Shown piece by piece: positions 1 through 9,300 of a stretch of DNA of 10,598 nucleotides. Where the stretch lies: contig MU646311.1 of assembly GCA_026770585.1 (NCBI GenBank), forward strand, positions 1,290,627 to 1,301,224. The letters run 5' to 3'. The notes below the pieces were generated by a model. It had not been told where the DNA came from. It searched no databases and worked only from the letters and a program-made list of their open reading frames with translations. This DNA is from Baffinella frigidus (taxonomy: Eukaryota; Cryptophyceae; Cryptomonadales; Baffinellaceae). The first letter of the stretch is position 1. The number at the start of each line of letters is the position of its first letter. The translations under genes were made by a program, and so were the position numbers.

Positions 1-247
1 CTACTCCCTACTCCCTACCCCCTACTCCCTGCTCCCTACTCTCTACTCCCTACTCCCTACACCCTACCCCCTACTCCCTACTCCCTACTCCCTACAACCC
101 AATTTCTAGTCCCTGCAACCCAACAGTACCCTAATCCCTAATTCCTATACCTAATCCATACAACCCAGCACCCACTCCCTAATCCCTACAACTCAATCCC
201 TCAACCCCACACCCTACACCTGAACCTAATCCCTACTCCTGAACCAG
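1..247 (+). repeat. Degenerate 7-mer array, CCCTACT variant (intron)
   Basis: About 250 bases of telomere-like heptamers. CCCTACT and CTCCCTA forms dominate at the start, grading into CCCTAAT and CCCTACA forms. The stretch ends in an AG acceptor at 246-247, so it is read as the 3' part of an intron upstream of the first visible exon. Nothing else is seen in it. Confidence 0.8.
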
Positions 248-338
248 GTTCGAGGCCGGAGGGCACCGCGTGGCGAGCCTGCAGCGATCGCGCGCGGCGA
301 AGCGCGTCGCGGCCCGCTTGTGCTCTGCTGCCGTCCAG
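248..338 (+). CDS. Exon 1: start of Sfi1-like repeat block
   Basis: Preceded by CCAG and followed by CAG|GC, a GC donor. It begins with one base completing a split codon (phase 2) and ends in phase 0. The 30 full codons are Ala/Arg-rich and helical, ending ARLCSAAVQ. Joined to exon 2 this gives V-Q-A-W-R, the first Trp-Arg core. If the split codon is TG|G, as at two later junctions, it would be a further Trp 32 residues upstream; that needs sequence outside the window. The GTG at 270 is an internal Val, not a start. The 3' third is repeated at 471-500. Confidence 0.66.
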
Positions 339-3300
339 GCAACCCGGAACCCTACACCCTACCCCCTACACCCTACACCCTACACCCTACACCCCACACC
401 CTTCATCCGACACCCTCATCCATGCACCCGAACCCCGGAACCCGAAACCTCACACCCGACACCCGACATCGCGGGCCGCTTGTGCTCTGCTGCCGTCCAG
501 GCGTGGCCCCACTCCCTCATCCCGGGGGCACCCTAAACACTGAACCCGGAACCCTGCGCCCTCAATCCTCAACCCTAGCCCCTCAACCATAAACCATAAA
601 CCATTAACCATAAACTGCACTAAACCCAGCATCCCAAACCCCAGGCATGGCGCGGCGCGACGCGGCTCCTCACCTTGGCGCGGACCACAGCAAATCGTCA
701 TGCCACAAGCATCCGCCGCGCGAGAGGGTGTGCAGTGCTGGGGGCGTGGCGACATGCGGCGCAGGGGCGGGGGGCGAGGGCGCGGTTGCTTGTGAGGGGG
801 AGGGGGCGCCATGCGAGTGTGACGCTCATGCGCGCGGTTCATACCCTCTACCCCTGGACCCCAAACCTTATCCCGAAACCCGAATCCTGAAACCCGAAAC
901 TCGAAACCCCACAACCCTCAACCCTGGAGATCCAAACCCTAACCCCCAACCCTAACGGTCCAAACCACGTGCGGAGCCACACACTCACCCGGGTTGTTAA
1001 AACGCTCACGGGCATGGCGGACGACTGGTGGTGACTCTCAGTCCACACAATTGACTTTCAGGTCACGCAATTGACTTTCGCATAATTGACTTTCAGGTGG
1101 TGCGGTGGCGGGCGGCGCGCGGGCGGTGCCCCTCGCGCCTCAAACAACAAGAGCTGCGCGCGAAGTGCGATCGGCAGGAGTGTCGGACACACTTCGTGGC
1201 GTGGGTCGCGTCCTTGGTTTGAACCATGAACCCGAAACCCTGAACCCTGAACACTAAACACTAAACACTAAACACTAAACACTAAACCCTGAACCCTAAA
1301 CCCTAAACCCTAAACCCTAAACTCTAAGCCCTAAACCCTAAACCATGAACCCCCAACCCCAAAACCCAAACCCTAAATCCTCAAACTCTCAAACCCTAAA
1401 CCCTAAACCCGAAACCCGAAACCCGAAACCCGAAACCAGTTTGGGGCAAGAAAGGGGCGGAGTGTCCGCAGGCTCGTCCTGGGGGTAACCCTAAACCCTA
1501 CCCCCTAAACCCTAGACCCTCGACCCTAAACCCTAGACCCTGAACCCTAAACCCTAAAACTAACCAATACATCCTGACCATGCACCGTACCACTAACCGC
1601 TAAACAGTGAACCCTGAACCCTGAACCCTGAAAACTGAAAACTGAAAGCTGAACCCTGAACCCTGAACCCTGAACCCTGAACCCTAAACCCTAACCCCTA
1701 TACCCTGGACCCTGAACCCTAAACCCTAAACCCTAGACCCTAGACCCTAAACCCTCAACCCTAGACCCTGAACCCTAAAACCTAAACCTAACCAATAAAT
1801 CCTGACCATGCACCACAACCCCAAACCTTAAACATGCACAATAAACCTAAACCCTAAACCCTAAACCCTAAACCCTTAACCCCAAACCCCAAACCTAAAC
1901 AATCAACTTGACCGTGAACCATACGTCTCAACTCTAAACCTTAAACCCCTAACCCTAACCCAGAAATGGATGTCCGGGACGCTCGCGCGGGCGTTAGCGC
2001 TCTGGAGAGAGCAGTGCACATCCAACCTCGAGTTTCGGGCAGCAGAGCAGGTACCCCTCCCACAACCGCTGCCAAACATCTAGCTAGCTCTTTGAAGAGA
2101 GCAGTGCACATCCAACCTCGAGTGCCGGGCAGCAGAGCAGGTGCACTTCCGACAACCGCTGCAGTGCTTCTAGCTCGGTCTCCGTCTGTTTGGGCTGAAC
2201 ACTTTGGCAACGCACGGTCGACGTGGGTTACCTGCGAGCACTTCTCAACCCTAAAACCTACACCCTAACCTAAACCCTAAACCTTAAACCCTAAACCCTA
2301 AACCCTAAACCCTGAACCTTAAACCCTAAACCCTAAACCCTAAACCCTAACCTAAACCCTAAACCCCAAACTCCAACCCCTAAACCCTAACCTAAACCCT
2401 AAACCCCAAACCCCAAACCCTAAACCCTAACCTAAACCCTAAACCCTAGACCCTAAACCCTAAACCCTGGACCCTAAACCCTAAACCCTAAACCCTAGAC
2501 CCTAACCGCTAAACAATAAAGCCTAACAACTAAAATTTAAGAACTAAAAACTCCAACCCCCAACAGCTGCACCAGCTTCCGGAGAACGCTCGTTCCGGAG
2601 AACCGTGCGATAAACCCACACCCCAAACACTACCCCAAACACTACGTAAACCTGTACCCCAAACACTACAGCTGCACCTCGCTCGGTTCCGGCGCACGCT
2701 CCTGCGCCGCGCGCTGCTCTCCTGGTAACCCCCAAACCCTAAACCCCCACCCATAAACCCTAAATGTACCAAACCTTGGTAACCCCCAAACCCTAAACCC
2801 CTCTCCCCTGAACGCCTAAATCCTAAACCACAAACCCTAAAACCTGAACCCTAAACCCTAGACCCTACACCCCCAAACCCTAGACCCTACACCCTACACC
2901 CCCAAACCCTAGACCCCAAACCCCAAACCCCAAACTCCAAACCCTAAACCCTAAAGCCCAAACGAAAAGAGAGAAAAAAATCATCCCTAAACCCTCCACC
3001 CTATCCCAGGCGCACCCGGCTCGCCGCGCGGCGCGTAAACAATAAACAATAAATAATAAATAATAAATAATGAACGTTTAACAATAAAAATGAATAAATC
3101 ATAATAACATCCTCCACCCTATCCCAGGCGCACCCGGCTCGCGGCGCGGCACATGCGCGCAGCCCGCGAGCAGCACCTGGAGACGCGGGTGAGGTTCCTG
3201 CTGCGGGCGCGGACGCAGCGGATGCTCGCGAGAGCGTGGGCGCGCCTCCTTCACCAAGCGCGCCGGAACTCGCGGTGTTCTCGCTGGTGTGCACCCTCAG

Positions 3301-6300
3301 CCCTCAGCCCTAAACCCTAAACACTCGACACTAAACACTAAACCCCAAACCCTAAACTCTAAACCCCAAACCCCAAACCCCAAACCCCAAACCCCAAACC
3401 CCAAACCCCAACTCCTAAACCATAAAAAACACAAACCATAAATCATAAATCATAAACCATAAACCATAAACCATAAACACTAAACCATAAACCATAGACC
3501 ATAAGCCATAACCATAAACCCCAAACCCTCAACAAGGTGTGCGGCGACCGCGCGGCGCATCCCGGCCCTCGCGCTCGACGCATGGGTGGCCTTCGTCGAC
3601 GAGAGCGCTGCTGACAGGCAAGACGCCCACCCCACTTCGGATATAGGGAGTGGTGTGCATCCACGCAGCAGGGACTGACGCCAATCTTGCCCCCGGATCC
3701 GGGCAAGAGTGGTCACGTTACTGGCGAAAAGGCTTGCGGTTTGTACGGGAATCGTTTAGATGGACCGCTTCCCGAAGGCACCGGTTGGCTTGCCGCGACC
3801 GCGCGGCGCATCCCGTTTCTGACGAGAGAACGAGAGAGTGTGTGAGTGAGTGAGGGGGAGAGCGCATCCCGGCGCTCGCCCTCGACGCATGGGTCGCGTT
3901 CGTCGATGAGAGCGCAGCCGACAGCTGCGACGCCCGGACTATACACCCTGCACCCTGAACCATGTAGAGCCAATGTGATACCACATTGGCTGTATCCGGA
4001 GCGGTACGCGTGAGGGTTGCGCGACTGATTGATGGGGAGAGGTCGTTCTGGTGCTGAGCCTGCGTTCTACATTCATTTGTGCATATAGAGCGCTTTTCGC
4101 ATGTGTTGGCCTCTGAACAGACTGCAATAATGGCAAACGTTGACGATCAACTTTGACTCGCGACAGGCGGAGGGGACGGGAGGAGGACGCGATGGAGGCG
4201 CGGCGCGTCCGTGATCTCAAGGAGGTCTGCTTTCTGTGTACACTCAGCCTTCTTGTGCACACTCCGCGAGTTTCACGTGCATTCTGATCGAGTTTCAAGT
4301 TCACGCATCGGATGAATTAACAATTGACTTTGAGTGTCAGTTAACTTTTGAATGTCAATCAACTTTCAGGCGATGGAGCATCGGGAGGTGGCGGTGTTGG
4401 ATGCTGAACGCCGCGGACAGGTACTGAGCCTCGACCCTCCTCTTTCCAAACCCTAACCCTACGCCCAACGGCTCCTCTTCCTCGAGCCTCCTCTTTCTTG
4501 ACTACACTCGGTGTTCCCCGCACGGACAGGTTCTGCTGACTAGCTCCCACGCCAGATTGGTCGAGGGAAACCGACGCCTTATCCACGTCAGATTCTACGA
4601 GGTTGACTAAGTATTCAAGGGGTTTCCCATGAAAGATGTCAAAAGTGGATGTTTCGATTCCTCTGGCGTGTCGCAGTCTATTTGGGCTCTCCAAATGTCT
4701 CTGGGCCGTGCCGGTAGTGACGAACGTGTCTCTCGGTGGCAGCTGGCACCGAAACCCCTAACCCGAAACCCTAAAACCTAAAACCTAAACCCTCAACCAT
4801 AATCCCTAAACCCTAAACCCCAAACCCCAACCCCTAAACCCTAAACCCTAACCACAGCTGGTGGGGCGCGGGGAGGGGCGGGAGGAGCGGCTAGAGGGAG
4901 CACGCGTGGCTGCCGAGGCTGAGATCCTCGACGCTGAAACCCGTGGCGAGGTCAGGCTGTCCACGCCCTCTAATTAAAAACGCCAATTTGTACATGTAAA
5001 GCATTCTTCGTGGGAATTGGAGCCGTTTCTGCTGCTTTTTGGTAGGGGACGTGACCGACTCTCGTACAAACCTGGACGTGCGTCTAGAACCGGCATTTTA
5101 AAAAGGGGGCGTGGCTTCGGCTGGAAGGTGCGCGCGTGGCTGCCGAGGCTGAAATCCTCGACGCCGAGGCCCGTGGCGAGGTCAGGCTACCCGCGCCCTC
5201 TAATTAAAATGACAAATATGTACATGTAAAGCATTCTTCGTGGGAATTGGAGCCGTTCCTACTGCTTTTTGGTAGGCAACGTGACCAGCGCTCGTAGAAA
5301 CCCTGGACGTGCGCCTACAGCCGTCATCTAAAAGCCCTAAGCCCTCAACCCGAAACCAGCGGGCGGGGCGGGCGGTGGGGCGGAAGGAGGCTGAGCGCGA
5401 CATCGAAGAGGCGAAGCTCACTGCCGTGGGTTGGCGGACTCCTCTTAAGTTGACCTTCTGGGTTCGCAGTACAAATTCGTCAACTTTCGTGCGAAAAAGG
5501 ACCCGGCCTCACCAATTTGGTGAGACAAAAAAGACGGAGACAGCGCTAGCAATCCTAACCCACAAACCCGAAAGCAGCGGGCCGGGCGGGCGGTGGGGCG
5601 GAAGGAGGCTGAGCGCGACATTGAGGATGAGAAGCGCATGGTGGCTGGGGAGGCCGAGGCACGGGGGGAGCTTGCTGGCCGTGAGGCTGCCCGGTGCGAT
5701 CCCTAGCTCTGCCTCACTCGGGTTGACTGTCAGACTATTGTTAAGTTGACGTGCTGGGTGTGCGGTACGAATCCGTCAACTTTAGAGCGGGGAAGAGCCC
5801 GGGTTCACCAGATTGGTGGGCCCGAATAGACTGAGAGCGCACCTACCTCTGCCCCCTCCCCCCTCCTAAACCCCAAACCTTAAACCTTGGATCCTAAACC
5901 CTAAACCCTAAACCTTAAAACCTAAACCCTAAACCCTAAACCCTAAACCCTAAACCCTAAACCCTAAACCCGAAACCCCAATCCTAAACCCGAAACCCGA
6001 AACCCGAAACCCGAAACCCGAAATCCTACACCCTACACCCGAAACCCTAAACCCTAAACCCTAAACCCCAAACCCTAAACCCGAAACCCCAAACCCGAAA
6101 AAAATGTAGGGAGGAGGCGGGGCGGCAGTACGAGGCACGAAGAGAGGCGGAGATTCCTAAATTTCAAACCATGAACTATAAACCCTACATCCTAAACCCT
6201 ACCCCCCAAAGCCCAAACCTTCAAAGCTGAACTCTAAACGGTAACAACCATGGCAGGGAGGAGGCCGGGCGGCAGTACGAGGCGCGAAGAGACGCGGAGA

Positions 6301-9300
6301 CCCGCGAGGCTACCACGCGGGGGGAGATGTCTGGCCGCGCTCTCGGAAGGTGCTGAACCTGAGCCCTCAGCCCTGCACGCTGCCCCCCAAACCCCACACC
6401 CCCACACCCCAAACTCTGACCGATGAATCCGAAACGCTACGCGCGTACCGATTGTATGACCTACGGGTCGCTCTACGGTAGGAGGTGGCTAGCAAATTCT
6501 CCTATATATGTTAGATGGACGGCTTATTTGGACGTGACGGTGGTAACTTTTTGTACCGGCTTGTACCTTTTTGACGACCCGTAGGTCATACAATCGGCAC
6601 GCGCGGCCAGCTGTCTACCGCGCCCTTGGAAGGTGGACCTCCCGTGTGGAAGCCCCTCCCCCTAGCCCGCTCTCCCATGGCGGTTTTGACATGACGTGTG
6701 TTCCTCAAACGACCGAGCTGTCTGATCCCTCGGGAGGTGCGTGCTGCCTGCCTGCCACCCACTTAGCAGCCACGGGGGGCTTCACGCATACAGTGCATGC
6801 AAACGATTTGTACAAGAATCTTATCCATTGCCCTGGAACCTAACCGGAATTTCACCTTGAATTCAAGGCGAACAGGTCCTCGGTCGCTGCTAAGTGGATG
6901 GTGGCTCGGATGCTGCAGCTTCTGTGTGTGGCTGTAAGACAGCGTTGTTGAGCTCCTGGGCCGCGCCACTCAACTCTAAGTGGGTTGGGTGCGGGGGGGG
7001 CGGGAGGAGGCGGGTTAAGAGACCTGAGCATTCTGCCCGACACCCTGTACCCTGAAACATAGAAAAGCCCCCATAAATCCACGCTAGGAACGAGGGCTTG
7101 ATCCGTAAATACTCAATAGTAAACTCTGAAATCCGGGCAGGGAGGAGGCGGAGCGAGAGTTTGACGCGAAACGCGAGGCTGTCGCACACGAGGCTTTCGC
7201 TCGCGGGGAGCGGGGCGGGCGCGCGGAGGGAAGGCAGGAGGCGGAGGCGGAGGGTGAGCAGAGGAGGGAGATGGAGGGGAGGGAGGCGGGGCTGCGGAGG
7301 GACGCTGCGGTGCACGCCGTACCCTACACCCTGAACCCTGAAACACTAAACACTAGACACTAAGTACTAAACACTAAACACCAAACACTCAAACCCAAAC
7401 ACTGAACACTAAACACTAAACACTAAACACTAAACACTAAACACTAAGCCCCACTCCCTAAACACTAAAACCCCAAACCCCAAACCCCAAACCCCAAACC
7501 CTAAACCCTAAACCCCAAACCCTAAACCCCAATCCCTAAACCCTAAACCTCAAGGCAGGTCTTGGAGGCGCTAGCAAAGGGAGAACGAGAGGGCCGCCTC
7601 GCCGGGCGCCGCGACGCAGGCTTGCCCCCTAAACCCTACACCCCGAAACCCCGAAAACCTGAAAACCGAAAACCGAAAACCGAAGCCCAGAACCCAGAAC
7701 CCAAAAATCGAAACACGAAACACGAAACACGAAACACGAAACCCGGAACCCGAAACCCTAAACCCCAAACCATAAATCCTAAACCCCACACCCTTAGCCC
7801 TGAACTCTGAACCATAAACCCTAAACCATAAACCATAAACCATAAACCATAAACCATAAACCCGAAACTCGAAACCCTAAACCCTAAACCCTAAAACGTG
7901 AACAGATACGGAGTACGGTCCCCGCAACGAGCTAGAAAGCAACACCTCATTCCTCCGCGGGGAGGGCGCGGGCAAGGCGGCCGGTCGCCACGAGGTCTAG
8001 CGCCTGAATCTGAATCCCGAAATCCGAAACCTTGAACTCTAAACCAATCCGGCCGGTCGCCACGAGGTCTAGCGCCTCCGAAACACGAAACACGAAACAC
8101 GAAACACGAACCCCGGACTAGAGCTAGAAAGCAAACCTTATTCTTGCGTGGGGAGGGCGTGGGCAAGGCGGCCGGTCGCCACGAGATCGAACTCCTGAAT
8201 CTGAATCCCGAAATCCTGAACCTTGAATTCTAAACAAATCAGGCCGGCCGTCAGGAGGCCGAACGCCTCAACCCGAAACTCTGAACCTTAACCTCTAGCT
8301 CCTGCGCCCCGAAATCCTGATCCCAAAACCCGAAACCTGAAACACAAAACACGAAACACGAAACCCCGAAACCCGAAACCCGACACCCGAATCCCGAAAT
8401 CCGAAACCCGACACCCGAACCCAGGTTGAGCTCGAGAGCGAGAAGCGCGTCGAGGCCCTTGAGGCGCAGCACGCAGGCGCGCTAGCAAGCCTCGCGGCAC
8501 AGCACGACGTGGCCACGCGGGAGGTGCTTCTGCATGAGCGCCACCAGGCTGCTGCGACCCTCCAGGCATCACACCCTCACCCCAAACCTCTGCACTCTGC
8601 ACTCTGCACCCTCAACCCTCAACCGTGAACTCTTCAGGCCCGACGCCCAGAACCGGAAACCCGGAACGCTACACGCTGAAACAAAATCGGAACTGGCCCT
8701 CTGAGAAATGAATTATTAAAAGTATTAAGAGGAAAGTAGGAGGACCATAAGGACACTAAGGACTATAAGGACTGTCGGACTGTATAATTGATTGCTTGCA
8801 GGCCTGAAGACGCTAGCGTCTCCGCGGCGCAATTGCTTGCAGCGTGTGTTAATAATTATTGAATGATACTATTGAATAATGAATCTTTATTATTCAATAA
8901 TTATTATTCAATAATTATTAACGCACGCTAGACGATTATTGTTCAAAAATTATTAACACACGCTAGACTCTAGCGTCTCCGCGGCGCATGCGAGAGAGAG
9001 GGAGAGAGAGAGGGAGAGAGAGGGAGAGAGAGGGAGACAGACAGACAGACAGAGAGAGAGAGAGAGAGCGAGAGAGGTACTTCCTCTTCCCGCGAGATGG
9101 AAGCGGGGCTGAAACGAAAGTGGGACTGGCCTCGTGCCGGAGGAGACGCTAACAAACGTGGGGTTGGTCTGGTGCAGGCGGAGACGCTAGCAGCCGTTGC
9201 CGCGGCGCAAGATGCCGCCTCCCGCGAGTTGAACGCCCTCAGGTCCTGCCTTCGCCCGAACACCAAACACTTGACCCTAAACCTCAAACCCTAAACCTTA

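Noticed and set aside
647-955. Plus-strand frame starting MARRDAAPHL, Cys/Gly-rich
   Set aside because: Overlaps exon 2 in another frame and runs on into heptamer repeat. The chosen frame has the Trp repeats and the right phase.
1966-2268. Plus-strand open frame with two near-identical 30-residue segments
   Set aside because: The repeat reflects the 90-bp DNA duplication. The frame does not match the phase of neighbouring exons and lacks their character, while the other frame keeps the 33-residue Trp spacing.
7571-7857. Long minus-strand open frames with Phe-Arg-Val-Ser-Gly-Phe or Tyr-Gly-Leu-Trp-Phe patterns
   Set aside because: They are translations of 7-bp repeats (three frames give a 7-residue period), without splice-site or codon support.
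9097-9177. ATG-started coding sequence upstream of exon 19
   Set aside because: The stretch is half of a 38-bp tandem duplication, breaks the 31-residue register with exon 18 and follows a microsatellite.
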